DNA of 64,000 bases from a bacterium (GCA_017557885.1 JAFYXV010000005.1:42443-106442); one strand, 5' to 3'. Positions 55,174 to 63,860 are shown, numbered from the stretch's first letter. The notes: generated by a model not told the origin, from the sequence alone. Numbers and translations are program-made.

Positions 55174-55258
55174 CTACTTTGCTTTTTTACAGGCCTCTAC
55201 TTTGCTTTTTTACATAATGCTACTTTGCTTTTTACAAGCATGCTACTTTACTTTTTCC
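55174..55258 (+). repeat. Four 17-18-bp repeats at exactly 23-bp spacing
   Basis: CTACTTTGCTTTTTTACA begins at 55174 and recurs at 55197, 55220 (one T shorter) and 55243 (CTACTTTACTTTTTCC). The 23-base period is constant. The array ends 46 bases before ATG 55304, and the last copy overlaps a possible -35, so it is probably a multi-site operator (iteron-like). The rest of 55076-55173 holds nothing recognisable. Confidence 0.75.
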
Positions 55259-55303
55259 CAAATTTGTGATAGCATGATTCCGATAAATTAAGGAGTGTTT
55301 TTT

Positions 55304-56521
55304 ATGACGATCGCAAGGTGGCAGGAAAAAAATCTGCTCTCAATGATGAAGGTCAGGCGGGGCGTAAACTTGACAGGAGCCAGGCAGGTTGGGAAATCAA
55401 CACTGGCGAATCTCCTCGCACTCCCCTACGCGAGACGCTATAGTTTTGACGACCCCATGATACGGAACGCCGCCAAAGACGATCCGATGGGCTTTGTGAA
55501 GCACAGCGAAGAAGAAACCATTATCATTGACGAGATTCAGAAGGTTCCGGAACTTTTGGAAGCGATAAAAATGACCGTTGACAAAGATAATTCTCCCGGT
55601 CAGTACCTTCTTACCGGAAGCTCAAATCTCCGCTTTGCCAAAAAAGTCAAAGACTCCCTGGCGGGCCGTCTCGGAAGGATAAGATTACGTTCGCTGGCTT
55701 TTGCCGAGATAAACGGCGGCGCTCCGGATTTCTTAGAAAAAGCTTTCGCGGGAAAACTAGCCTCAAACTACCCGGAACTTACCAAACGCGAAGTGATCCA
55801 CCTGGCTTTTCGCGGCGGATACCCCGAAACGCTTAATTATTCCCCTTCCGACCGCGGCGACTGGTTCAAGACTTATTTGGACGATCTGTTGGAAAAAGAT
55901 ATCAAGGACGTTACGGAAATAAGAAAACTTGAGAAACTTCAGGCGATATCCCTTTGGCTTCTGATACACAGCGCTCAGTTCTTTTCCATAGACGAACTGG
56001 CGGCCAAGGTTTCCGTCGCCAAAAGCACGGTTCAAAATTATATGGAAGCCCTGAAAGCGCTGTATCTTTTCGACCCAGTTCCCGCTTGGGCAAAAAGCGA
56101 TTATGATCGTCTCGGCAAAAGAGAAAAATGGTTCGCTTCCGATTCCGGCCTAATAGCCAATATTTTAGGCTGGAACGAAGAGGAAGTCTATCTGGACGAA
56201 AAGCGCAACGGCAAACTCATAGAAAGCTGGGTCTATCAGCAGCTGGCTTCCATGACAGAAACTTTGGGTGGCTACACCATCTCTCAATACAGGGATGACA
56301 GCAAACGCGAGATCGACTTTGTGGTTGAAAGAAACGACGGCGCTATCTTAGGCATAGAAGTCAAAGGAGGCCAGGCTTCCCTTGATGATTTCAAGACTTT
56401 GAAGTGGTTTGCAAAAAACTTGGCGAAATCTTCCTTTACAGGCATAGTCCTGTACTCCGGTTCCCAGACTCTGCGCTTCGGAGAAGGCTTTTACGCCGTG
56501 CCTTTCAGCGCCTTGGGCTAG
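55304..56521 (+). CDS. AAA ATPase with DUF4143 domain (copy 2 of 3)
   Basis: 405 residues from ATG 55304 (AAGGAG eight bases upstream; the frame opens at GTG 55295). Walker A GARQVGKSTL, Walker B TIIIDEIQKVP, TGSSNLRF, then HTH-like SIDELAAKVSVAKSTVQNYM and C-terminal EIDFVV plus IEVKGG, a nuclease-like D/E-x-K set. Similar in layout to the 50707 and 60466 proteins but diverged, so these are separate acquisitions rather than a fresh duplication. Role unknown. Confidence 0.86.
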   Translation: MTIARWQEKNLLSMMKVRRGVNLTGARQVGKSTLANLLALPYARRYSFDDPMIRNAAKDDPMGFVKHSEEETIIIDEIQKVPELLEAIKMTVDKDNSPGQYLLTGSSNLRFAKKVKDSLAGRLGRIRLRSLAFAEINGGAPDFLEKAFAGKLASNYPELTKREVIHLAFRGGYPETLNYSPSDRGDWFKTYLDDLLEKDIKDVTEIRKLEKLQAISLWLLIHSAQFFSIDELAAKVSVAKSTVQNYMEALKALYLFDPVPAWAKSDYDRLGKREKWFASDSGLIANILGWNEEEVYLDEKRNGKLIESWVYQQLASMTETLGGYTISQYRDDSKREIDFVVERNDGAILGIEVKGGQASLDDFKTLKWFAKNLAKSSFTGIVLYSGSQTLRFGEGFYAVPFSALG

Positions 56522-56550
56522 CGCCGGCATGTCCATTCTCAGAAAAAAAG

Positions 56551-56626
56551 AATAAGGGTAACGAGCGCAGAATTAAGGGTAGCTGTGCGGCAATATTACC
56601 CTATTTAGCGAAGGATTACCCTTATT
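56551..56626. repeat. Four AAGGGTAA-type elements in inverted arrangement
   Basis: AATAAGGGTAA (56551-56561) and its exact inverse TTACCCTTATT (56616-56626) enclose a second pair (TTAAGGGTA about 56573-56581, ATTACCCTA about 56595-56603). Located between the DUF4143 gene and the clpB promoter; possible operators or a nested hairpin. Confidence 0.5.
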
Positions 56627-56753
56627 GTTTTCGGTCCTATTTCGGGACAAAATGACACTTTGCGCCTTGCTTTTGTGTGAATTTTTGTCGCTTTTGGTCG
56701 TGTGCCTGCTTTTGTTAATTGGCTTATATAAAGCGTTTATGTATTTTTGCGGT

Positions 56754-56770
56754 TTGGCACGATAATTGCA
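56754..56770 (+). promoter_or_regulatory. Sigma-54 (-24/-12) promoter of clpB
   Basis: TTGGCACG-N4-TTGCA has GG at 56756-56757 and GC at 56768-56769, exactly 12 apart, and matches the TGGCACG-N4-TTGCW consensus at every position. The ATG is 46 bases downstream. A TATAAT at 56773-56778 overlaps the expected start and could be a secondary sigma-70 element with a poor -35. Confidence 0.6.
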
Positions 56771-56815
56771 TATATAATTAAGCTTAAATAGTAATCAATT
56801 AGAGGAGGAAAACAT

Positions 56816-59392
56816 ATGAACATCCAGAAAATGACTGAAAAGGTCCAGTCGGCTCTTATGGAGGCGCGGGATAAGGCTTTGTCCCGCAACAACCCTGAGA
56901 CCACTATTCTGCATCTTTTCGCCGCTCTCCTCTCCGACAAGGAAGGATTGGCTAAGAGGATGCTGGAACTCTCCGAAGTAAACAGCAACGCTGTTTGCCG
57001 CGAAGTGGAAGCCGAGATAGAAAAACTGCCAAGCGTTTCTGGCTCCAACCAGAGCGCCGGAATCTCCGTTAGCCTGGAAAGATTGTTCGCCAAGGCTTTC
57101 GAGCTGGCGGGCAAGATGAAGGACGACTACGTCAGCGTCGAGCATCTGCTTCTGGCGATCGGCGAAATAAAGAACGACAAATGCGCGGAGATACTGCGCG
57201 CGGCCGGTTTGAGGCCCGATAAGCTTATGGCTGCCCTCGTTAAGATCAGAGGCAACCAGCGCGTTGACAATCCTAATCCCGAAGCGACTTTCGACGTTTT
57301 GGGCAAGTACGGCATCGACCTGGTCGAAGCGGCCCGCCAGGGCAAGATCGACCCAGTCATCGGACGTGACAACGAGATCAGGCGCGTTATACAAGTATTG
57401 GCGAGAAGGACGAAGAACAACCCTGTCCTGATCGGCGAACCGGGCGTCGGCAAGACCGCTATCGCGGAAGGCTTAGCCAGGCGTATCATGCTGCAGGACG
57501 TTCCTGAGAACCTGAAAGACAAGACGGTCTTCTCGCTTGACATGGGCGCTCTGGTCGCGGGCGCGAAATACCGCGGCGAATTCGAGGAGCGCTTGAAAGC
57601 GGTCCTGAAGGAAGTGCAGTCCAGTAACGGCAGGATCATCCTCTTCATCGATGAAATACACAACATCGTCGGCGCGGGCAAGAGCGAAGGCAGCATGGAC
57701 GCAGGCAACCTCCTGAAGCCGCTTTTGGCCAGAGGCGAACTGCACTGCATCGGCGCCACTACCCTCGACGAATACAGGAAATACATCGAGAAGGACCCTG
57801 CTCTGGAAAGGCGTTTCCAGATGGTCATGGTCGATCAGCCCTCCGTTGAGGACACCATCTCCATCTTAAGAGGCTTGAAGGAGCGCTACGAGATCCATCA
57901 CGGCGTCAGGATCCAGGACGGCGCGCTTGTCAGCGCGGCTGTCTTGAGCCACCGCTACATCAGCGATCGTTTCCTGCCCGACAAAGCCATAGACCTTATG
58001 GACGAGGCGGCGGCGATGGTCAGGACCGAAATAGACAGCCAGCCGGCTGAGCTCGACGAACTGAACCGCAAGGTCATGCAGCTCGAAATTGAGCAGGAGG
58101 CCTTGAAGAAAGAAAGCGACGACGCCAGCAAAGGCAGACTGGAAGAGCTTAAAAAGGATCTTTCCGAGCTGAAGGAAAAGAGGGCTGTGCTCTCCGCCCA
58201 GTGGCAGAAGGAAAAGGAAGCCATCAAGAAGGAAAGAGACCTTAAGGCTGAGCTTGAACAGACCAAGAACCAGATCGCCGAAGCCGAGAGCCGCTACGAC
58301 CTGAACAAGGCCGCGGAACTCAAGTACGGCAAGCTGGCCTCCCTTGAGAAGGAACTGAAAGCGATCCACGAGACCAACGTCAAGGACGACCGCCTCCTGA
58401 AGGAGGAAGTGACCGAAGACGAGATCGCCGATGTGGTCAGCCGCTGGACGGGCATCCCGGTCAGCAAGATCATGGAAGGCGAGAAGGAAAAACTCCTTAA
58501 GATCGACGAAGTCCTTCACGAGCGCGTCATCGGCCAGAACGAGGCTGTGGAAGCGGTGGCCAACGCGGTCATAAGAGCCCGCTCGGGCTTAAAAGACCCG
58601 CGGCGCCCCATCGGATCTTTCATCTTCTTAGGCCCCACCGGCGTTGGCAAGACGGAATTAGCGAAGACTTTGGCGGAGGCGCTCTTCGATTCCGAAGAGA
58701 ACGTCATACGTCTCGATATGTCGGAGTATATGGAGAAATTCTCCGTGAGCCGCTTGATCGGTGCTCCTCCGGGATACGTAGGCTATGACGAGGGCGGACA
58801 GCTGACGGAAGCCGTCAGAAGGAAACCCTACTCCGTCATCCTCTTGGACGAAATAGAAAAGGCTCACCCGGACGTCTTCAACACTCTGCTTCAGCTTCTC
58901 GACGACGGCCGCTTGACCGACAGTCAGGGACGCACGGTGGACTTCAAGAACACCATCGTCATTATGACCTCCAACATCGGCAGCGACCTCCTGCTCGACA
59001 AGCTGAACAAAGGCAAACTCGACGATGACACCCGCAAAAAAGTCATGGACCTCCTGAACGCTCACTTCAGGCCTGAGTTCCTGAACAGAGTGGACGAGAT
59101 CGTCCTCTTCAAGCCCCTTGAGAAAGCGGAAGTCGAAAAGATCGTCGAGCTCCTCATCAAGGACCTCACCAAGCGCTGCGAAGAAAACGGCTTCAAGCTC
59201 GTCCTCACCGAGAAAGCGAAAGCCTTCATCGCCGAGAACGGCTTCGACCCGATCTACGGCGCCAGGCCCCTGAAACGCTACATCCAGAAGCACGTTGAGA
59301 CCGCCCTCGGCCGCTTCCTCCTCTCGGGAGAAGCCAAGGAAGGCGCCACCGTTACAGTCGATGTCGGCAAAGACGGCCTTACGATCAAGTAA
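56816..59392 (+). CDS. clpB: Chaperone ClpB (Hsp100 disaggregase)
   Basis: Hexameric ATPase that, with DnaK, pulls polypeptides out of aggregates. 858 residues, full length. N-domain (about 1-145), first AAA domain with Walker [10 protein letters not shown] (about 207), a coiled-coil middle domain (about 410-525) that distinguishes ClpB from ClpA/C, second AAA domain with GPTGVGKTE (about 606), [15 protein letters not shown] and arginine-finger region, and C-terminal domain. AGAGGAGG precedes ATG 56816. Its last 29 codons and terminator are duplicated at 60342-60463. Confidence 0.97.
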   Translation: MNIQKMTEKVQSALMEARDKALSRNNPETTILHLFAALLSDKEGLAKRMLELSEVNSNAVCREVEAEIEKLPSVSGSNQSAGISVSLERLFAKAFELAGKMKDDYVSVEHLLLAIGEIKNDKCAEILRAAGLRPDKLMAALVKIRGNQRVDNPNPEATFDVLGKYGIDLVEAARQGKIDPVIGRDNEIRRVIQVLARRTKNNPVLIGEPGVGKTAIAEGLARRIMLQDVPENLKDKTVFSLDMGALVAGAKYRGEFEERLKAVLKEVQSSNGRIILFIDEIHNIVGAGKSEGSMDAGNLLKPLLARGELHCIGATTLDEYRKYIEKDPALERRFQMVMVDQPSVEDTISILRGLKERYEIHHGVRIQDGALVSAAVLSHRYISDRFLPDKAIDLMDEAAAMVRTEIDSQPAELDELNRKVMQLEIEQEALKKESDDASKGRLEELKKDLSELKEKRAVLSAQWQKEKEAIKKERDLKAELEQTKNQIAEAESRYDLNKAAELKYGKLASLEKELKAIHETNVKDDRLLKEEVTEDEIADVVSRWTGIPVSKIMEGEKEKLLKIDEVLHERVIGQNEAVEAVANAVIRARSGLKDPRRPIGSFIFLGPTGVGKTELAKTLAEALFDSEENVIRLDMSEYMEKFSVSRLIGAPPGYVGYDEGGQLTEAVRRKPYSVILLDEIEKAHPDVFNTLLQLLDDGRLTDSQGRTVDFKNTIVIMTSNIGSDLLLDKLNKGKLDDDTRKKVMDLLNAHFRPEFLNRVDEIVLFKPLEKAEVEKIVELLIKDLTKRCEENGFKLVLTEKAKAFIAENGFDPIYGARPLKRYIQKHVETALGRFLLSGEAKEGATVTVDVGKDGLTIK

Positions 59393-59398
59393 AAAAAG

Positions 59399-59426
59399 AG
59401 CGGAGCGCTTTAGCGCTCCGCTTTTT
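59399..59426. terminator. clpB terminator (first copy)
   Basis: AGCGGAGCGC/GCGCTCCGCT (59399-59408/59413-59422), loop TTTA, flanked by A7 and T5. Also suits the HEPN gene converging from the right. Confidence 0.9.
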
Positions 59427-59429
59427 ACA

Positions 59430-59846
59430 TTAGATATTCAACCGTGAGTTGCAATGTTTTTCTGCTAACAAGATGAATTCTTCCGCAGTATCTATTAGTT
59501 CTTGCGCTTCATCTCTGGTTGCTATATAGAAATCATCATAATCGCTTGTGTGTCTAATCTCCTCGGCGGCGACTATTCTGCTTCCAAGTTCTCGGGGAAA
59601 AATGTTGGTTTTAATGTAATCCTTATTGAAGTTCCCCAAAACATCTTTGTGCCGCTTATAGCTTTTGCCATCAAGAGCGAAAATAGCGTTGATCGTATGA
59701 AAAATAGCATAATACGCCCGGTTGTTGGCGCCTTTATAAAGTTTTTCAGATAACAAAATACGAGCTTCCGCCAAATTATCTTTTGCGGTTTTAATCCTGT
59801 AGAGCATCAAATCTTTTTTTGATCCGCTATCGTTAAACTGTTCCAT
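59430..59846 (-). CDS. HEPN domain protein (toxin of a HEPN-MNT pair)
   Basis: 138 residues from ATG 59846 (GGAAGGAA upstream; an in-frame ATG at 59879 is possible). Helical protein with AEARILLSEKLYKGANNRAY and NRAYYAIFHTINAIF, the HEPN fold core with an R-x6-H-type active site. HEPN toxins of this pairing are RNases whose activity is blocked when the MNT partner AMPylates them (family knowledge). The start overlaps the MNT gene by 14 bases. AT-rich, unlike the clpB neighbourhood. Confidence 0.83.
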   Translation of the reverse strand: MEQFNDSGSKKDLMLYRIKTAKDNLAEARILLSEKLYKGANNRAYYAIFHTINAIFALDGKSYKRHKDVLGNFNKDYIKTNIFPRELGSRIVAAEEIRHTSDYDDFYIATRDEAQELIDTAEEFILLAEKHCNSRLNI

Positions 59847-60174
59847 AAATTTTAATTCCTTCCTTTTTAATGTTTTCATAAAAAGGATAATTAACGGACC
59901 ATTTTTTAAAATGCTCTTCGTTTTTAGCTATTGGTTTTATATCAACATTGTTGCTCATGTTGAAATTGTAAGTGGAATCAGAAAGATCGTGACGATAGTC
60001 CTTGATTTTCATATCGGGAATATCGAGAAGAATCATGATATCTATATCGGAATCTTCCCTGTAATCATTTCGCGCATACGAGCCGTAAAGGATTACCTGC
60101 TGGAGGTGATCCTTGTAAATATCCCGGACTACGCTAACATACCCGTCTAATATTTTTTGTATTTTATGTTCCAT
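59833..60174 (-). CDS. MNT nucleotidyltransferase (antitoxin of the HEPN-MNT pair)
   Basis: 113 residues. VILYGSYARNDYREDSDIDI carries the GSx10DxD motif of minimal nucleotidyltransferases, with a third Asp later (NNVDIKP). In characterised pairs this enzyme AMPylates the HEPN toxin to silence it. Antitoxin first, toxin second, overlapping by 14 bases. No convincing ribosome site is seen before ATG 60174. Confidence 0.85.
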   Translation of the reverse strand: MEHKIQKILDGYVSVVRDIYKDHLQQVILYGSYARNDYREDSDIDIMILLDIPDMKIKDYRHDLSDSTYNFNMSNNVDIKPIAKNEEHFKKWSVNYPFYENIKKEGIKIYGTV

Positions 60175-60262
60175 ATGTATTATTTATTGGCAAGAGTACA
60201 TTAATGAATCAAGACTCTTCTCCATTGTATCAAAATTTGCACTTACTGAGTACTCGTCTTGC

Positions 60263-60280
60263 AAAAGTCATATGACTTTT
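60263..60280. promoter_or_regulatory. 18-bp perfect palindrome upstream of the HEPN-MNT pair
   Basis: AAAAGTCATATGACTTTT, 83 bases upstream of the MNT start. Possible dimer-binding operator, or a boundary element of the inserted segment. Confidence 0.5.
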
Positions 60281-60341
60281 GTTATTCTTCCAGCAAACAA
60301 CACTATCGATTGGCACCCGTGCTCGCGAAAAGCATAAACAT

Positions 60342-60463
60342 CCTCAGCCGCTTCCTCCTCTCGGGAGAAGCCAAGGAAGGCGCCACCGTTACTGTCGATG
60401 TCGGCAAAGACGGCCTTACGATCAAGTAAAAAAAGAGCGGAGCGCTTCAGCGCTCCGCTTTTT
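60342..60463 (+). pseudogene. Duplicated clpB 3' end with its terminator
   Basis: 60342-60463 repeats 59305-59426 with only about three substitutions, including the last 29 codons of clpB, the stop (60427-60429), the A7 run and the hairpin AGCGGAGCGC/GCGCTCCGCT. The sequence to its left is unrelated to clpB, so it is a fragment, not a gene. The hairpin now also terminates the minus-strand gene at 60466. Confidence 0.9.
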
Positions 60464-60465
60464 TC

Positions 60466-61692
60466 TCATATTAGCGTAAGCGGACAGAGCCAGGCATCCC
60501 TGCTATACGGTGCGAATTGATCCGCGGAGCAAATGACTAGCCCCGGCATCACATTAGCCTTAGCCCCTTTCAGCTGCCGGAAACTTTTATCGGCGTTATC
60601 AGGAGATTTGGCTTTCTTTATTTCCGCCGGATAAAGCTTGTCGCCCTGAACAAAGATCAAATCTATCTCGTTCTTGTCAGAATCGCGATAGTAATATATA
60701 TTCGGCTCTATTCCGGCGTTGTAACAGCTTTTTAAAATTTCAGACACTACATAGGTCTCGAAAAAAGCGCCGTTCATAGGCCCTTCTTCAAGCGTTTTAT
60801 AATCAGGCCAGCGGCACAGATAGGCAGCCAGCCCTGTGTCGGTGAAATACGCTTTTGGCGATTTTGTCAGACGTTTCGTAAGGTTGCCGGAATAAGGCCT
60901 CAACAGGTAAAGCACTCCGGAACTTTCCAAAATGGAGACCCAGTGCTTAGCTGTTGGCGCGGAAATGCCGATATTTTTGGCGATATCGTTGAAATTTAGC
61001 TGCTGGGCCGTGCGGGCAGCCATATAGACAAGGAACTCATAAAAGCGATCGAGATTCCCAACCTGGGCCAGATCGCGGATATCTCTCTCCAAATAAGTAT
61101 TGACATAGTTCTGATAATAGCGCTCCCTGTCAACTTTTTCGCTTATGACTTTCGGCATCGAGCCGGTGAAAATATTCTCGAACGTTTTAAGAACGTTCGC
61201 GGAAGGCGCGTGTTTTGCTTGAACTTTAAGAGCCTCAAGATCCGGAGAGAACAGGCAAGCCTCTCTGCCCTCGATCTCTCTTGCGGAAAGCCCCGCCATT
61301 TCAAAAACGGCTATGCGTCCGGATAAAGTTTCGGAAACGCCTTTCATCATACGGAAGCGCTGCGAGCCGGTAAGCCAGAAAAGCCCGTTGCAGTTTTCGC
61401 CCTTAAGCGCCCGTTCATCCACAAAACGCTTTATTTCCAAAAGCAATCCCGGAGCGCGTTGGATCTCGTCTATCAAAACAGGCGTCCCGTAATTCTCAAG
61501 AAAAAGCGCGGGGTCTTTTTCCGCAAGCATCTTTGCATTGCGATCGTCAAGCGTAACATACTTCCTTTCGTTTTCCTTTATGTGATAAAGCATGGTGGAT
61601 TTCCCCACCTGCCTTTGTCCGCAGACCATGACCACGGGATAACTCTTAGAAGCGCTTTTAATCTGTTCTTCCAAATGCCTTTTAATGTACAT
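60466..61692 (-). CDS. AAA ATPase with DUF4143 domain (copy 3 of 3)
   Basis: 408 residues from ATG 61692 (AGGAAA just upstream; the frame extends 23 codons further without a better site). Walker A GQRQVGKSTM, Walker B PVLIDEIQRAPGL, TGSQRFRMMK, a winged-helix stretch (NDIAKNIGISAPTAKHWV) and C-terminal KNEIDLIF with AEIKKA, again a D/E-x-K set. It lies beyond the duplicated clpB end and converges on its terminator. Third and separate member of the family within 11 kb. Confidence 0.86.
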   Translation of the reverse strand: MYIKRHLEEQIKSASKSYPVVMVCGQRQVGKSTMLYHIKENERKYVTLDDRNAKMLAEKDPALFLENYGTPVLIDEIQRAPGLLLEIKRFVDERALKGENCNGLFWLTGSQRFRMMKGVSETLSGRIAVFEMAGLSAREIEGREACLFSPDLEALKVQAKHAPSANVLKTFENIFTGSMPKVISEKVDRERYYQNYVNTYLERDIRDLAQVGNLDRFYEFLVYMAARTAQQLNFNDIAKNIGISAPTAKHWVSILESSGVLYLLRPYSGNLTKRLTKSPKAYFTDTGLAAYLCRWPDYKTLEEGPMNGAFFETYVVSEILKSCYNAGIEPNIYYYRDSDKNEIDLIFVQGDKLYPAEIKKAKSPDNADKSFRQLKGAKANVMPGLVICSADQFAPYSRDAWLCPLTLI

Positions 61693-61900
61693 AGTTTTTC
61701 CTATTTTTTTAAAGTCTAACTTTATTTTATCAGAAATCATGTTCAAAGACAATAGGCCCATAATTTCAAGTTATAATATTGCTAACAAAAACTATAACCA
61801 TAAAATTACCCTCGCCTAATTTTCTGATAATCTAAAATAGCACTTTATATTTTCAGAGCTTTATTTGCGAAAAGCTTTTTGAGCTTGGTTTTCCTAATAA

Positions 61901-61957
61901 CCAAATTCGGCCTAAATTTGGATAGTATAATGACCAAATTAGGGTTGAATTTGGTCA
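61901..61957 (+). promoter_or_regulatory. Promoter between two CCAAATT-N7-AATTTGG operators
   Basis: Operator 1 is CCAAATT/AATTTGG (61901-61907/61915-61921). Operator 2 is TGACCAAATT/AATTTGGTCA (61931-61940/61948-61957). Centres are 33 bases apart, three helical turns. TATAAT (61926-61931) lies between them, so a dimeric repressor bound to both would cover the promoter. Confidence 0.65.
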
Positions 61958-62096
61958 TTTCGTTTTTTCAATCCAAAGTATAGCGCCGGCAGTAGCGTTA
62001 ATTTGAGTTGTAAAGTTTTACTTTACAACTGCTTTTTAAAGCAACTCATTGAAACAACCGAGTTAATTAAAAGCCTCGCTCTGCGAGGCTTTTTTG
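61938..62096 (+). ncRNA. Candidate short structured RNA
   Basis: From the promoter at 61926 to the terminator at 62096 there is no open frame of note. AGTTGTAAAG/CTTTACAACT (62006-62015/62021-62030) is a perfect 10-bp hairpin. GCTTTTTAAAGC (62031-62042) is palindromic, and TGAGTTG/CAACTCA (62004-62010/62042-62048) could enclose or compete with it. Predicted transcript about 150 bases. Could be a leader RNA for the next gene or an independent regulator. Confidence 0.45.
62071..62096 (+). terminator. Terminator of the candidate RNA
   Basis: AAGCCTCGC/GCGAGGCTT (62071-62079/62083-62091), loop TCT, followed by T6. It lies 100 bases before the next gene, which has its own promoter. Confidence 0.85.
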
Positions 62097-62144
62097 TATT
62101 TTGGTTGCCGCGCTAGTGATAAAAATAGATTCCGACTTTTCACT

Positions 62145-62173
62145 TTGAAATAACTCTATATGTGTGTTAAAAT
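62145..62173 (+). promoter_or_regulatory. Promoter of the AlbA_2 gene
   Basis: TTGAAA (62145-62150), 17 bases, TAAAAT (62168-62173); CAAGGAG ribosome site then ATG 62196. Confidence 0.55.
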
Positions 62174-62195
62174 CTGATAAAACCAAGGAGTCCAT

Positions 62196-63680
62196 ATGAA
62201 AGGATCAGCCATCAATTCCCTGCTTACTTTTGATTACATTAAAACGGAACCGGAGAACAAATACTTCGAGAGAAAATCAGCGCAGATACGACCGAGCGAT
62301 CTTGCTCCGCTTATTTCAGCATTCGCCAACGCCGACGGCGGAACGATAGTTATAGGAATCAGCGACAGCACAAAAAGCTTTGAAGGCGTCAATTCCTGCG
62401 GAGAAGAGAAGACAAACGATTTTATCAACGCTCCTAAAGATTATTGCAGGCCTATGCCTAAATATCAGGAGGAATTTCTTGAGATAACTAACGAGCAAGG
62501 AAAAGAAGACAGACTGCTCCTTCTCCACATTACGAGCAGTACTGAAAAGATAATAAGAACATCAAACGACAAAACCTTTCTACGTATAGGCGACAAGACA
62601 AAAGAAATGTTAGGAGAAAATCTACTGAGCCTAGAATACTCCAAGAATACGCGACATTTTGAAGACGAAATATGTCCAAACGCAACGATGGAAGATCTTG
62701 ACGAAGAACTTTTAGAGCAATACAAAGAGCGAATAGCCGCAACCGGAATCGATACGCATCAAGTATTGTCATCCAGAGGATTCATAGCCTATGCAAATGG
62801 CGAAGAACATTTGACAAACGCTGCGGTGCTGCTTTTTGCAAAGAACATTATGAAATTTCATCCAAACTGCCGTGTTAGATTCGTAAGGATCAACGGTAGA
62901 GAAATGCGGGTCGGAGTGAATTTCAATGTGGTTAAGGATAAAAGTCTTGACGTTCCTATTTTGAGAGTGATAGATCAAGCCAAAGCTTTCATCGGCGATC
63001 AGATTAGAGATTTCCGAAGACAGGATGTAGTTACCGGACTTTTTAAAGGAAGTCCGGAATACCCTGATTTCCCTTGGCAAGAAGGAATAATAAACGCCGT
63101 TGCGCACCGCGATTATTCCTTGAGCGGCGCGTATATTAAAGTCGCTATGTATGATGATCGTTTGGAAATTGAAAGCCCTGGCGGATTGCCCGGTATTGTC
63201 AATTTAGACAATATTCAGCATATGCGGTTTTCCAGAAATGCAAAAATCTCCAGAGTAATGACAGAGTTTGAATGGGTAAGGGAATTGAACGAAGGCGTAA
63301 AGAAAATTTACTCTGATATGGAGCAAGATGGATTACAGCCTCCCGAATACAAAGAAACCCCCTACTCTGTAACACTCATACTTAGAAACGATGTGGACAG
63401 AAGGACAAGAATAATTGAGAGCGAAACACCTGATGCTTCGCAAATATATAAAGGCATTTGGCCAGAATTGGATGAAACGGAAAAAACAATAATGATGTTC
63501 TTATTAAGCAACGGCCCATCTGAGCGTTCAAAAATAGCTAATCATATCGGCAGATCTAAACAAACGATTGTTATAAGAATCAATCATTTGATAGAGTTGG
63601 GTCTCATTACTGCCAAAGGAGCAAAACATAGTAAAAACCGAACTTACGAAGTTGTTCAACCAGATACTAGACAGTACTAG
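62196..63680 (+). CDS. AlbA_2 domain / ATP-binding transcriptional-regulator-like protein
   Basis: 494 residues. The N-terminal AlbA_2 (divergent AAA_4, Schlafen-like) domain has ENKYFERKS, SAFANADGGTIVIGI and TFLRIGDKTKEM. A central ATP-binding region (HATPase_c_4 type) has EGIINAVAHRDYSLSGAYI and LEIESPGGLPG. A C-terminal winged helix (SERSKIANHIGRSKQTIVIRI) should bind DNA. Such proteins are common accessory genes whose role is unclear; some are linked with phage defence. AAGGAG precedes ATG 62196. The stop TAG falls in the first unit of the repeat region that fills the rest of the window. Confidence 0.82.
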   Translation: MKGSAINSLLTFDYIKTEPENKYFERKSAQIRPSDLAPLISAFANADGGTIVIGISDSTKSFEGVNSCGEEKTNDFINAPKDYCRPMPKYQEEFLEITNEQGKEDRLLLLHITSSTEKIIRTSNDKTFLRIGDKTKEMLGENLLSLEYSKNTRHFEDEICPNATMEDLDEELLEQYKERIAATGIDTHQVLSSRGFIAYANGEEHLTNAAVLLFAKNIMKFHPNCRVRFVRINGREMRVGVNFNVVKDKSLDVPILRVIDQAKAFIGDQIRDFRRQDVVTGLFKGSPEYPDFPWQEGIINAVAHRDYSLSGAYIKVAMYDDRLEIESPGGLPGIVNLDNIQHMRFSRNAKISRVMTEFEWVRELNEGVKKIYSDMEQDGLQPPEYKETPYSVTLILRNDVDRRTRIIESETPDASQIYKGIWPELDETEKTIMMFLLSNGPSERSKIANHIGRSKQTIVIRINHLIELGLITAKGAKHSKNRTYEVVQPDTRQY

Positions 63681-63682
63681 AC

Positions 63683-63722
63683 GACGGATCTAGACGGATC
63701 TAGACGGATCTAGACGGATCTA
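63683..63722. repeat. Tandem GACGGATCTA array (10 bp x 4)
   Basis: Four exact copies at 63683, 63693, 63703 and 63713; a fifth copy stands alone at 63851-63860 between the other two arrays. Confidence 0.9.
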
Positions 63723-63786
63723 GACAGTACTTAAAAGTAGCTTAAAAGTAAGAGTTAGCTTGTTCAATAATAGGTTTTAAACGGAA

Positions 63787-63846
63787 TGCTTAACGGTGCT
63801 TAACGGTGCTTAACGGTGCCCAACGGTGCTTAACGGTGCTTAACGG
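63787..63846. repeat. Tandem TGCTTAACGG array (10 bp x 6)
   Basis: Six units from 63787; the fourth reads TGCCCAACGG. The preceding 63723-63786 has no gene but two AGTAGCTTAAA/AAGTA-like short repeats. Confidence 0.9.
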
Positions 63847-63860
63847 TGCAGACGGATCTA

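Noticed and set aside
55170..55184. Second sigma-54-like site (TTGGCACTACTTTGCT)
   Set aside because: Spacing between GG and GC is 11 instead of 12 and it coincides with the first unit of the 23-bp repeat array.
55174..55258. Possible CRISPR array
   Set aside because: Units are 17-18 bp with only about 5-6 bp between them, no spacers and no cas genes; treated as operator-type repeats.
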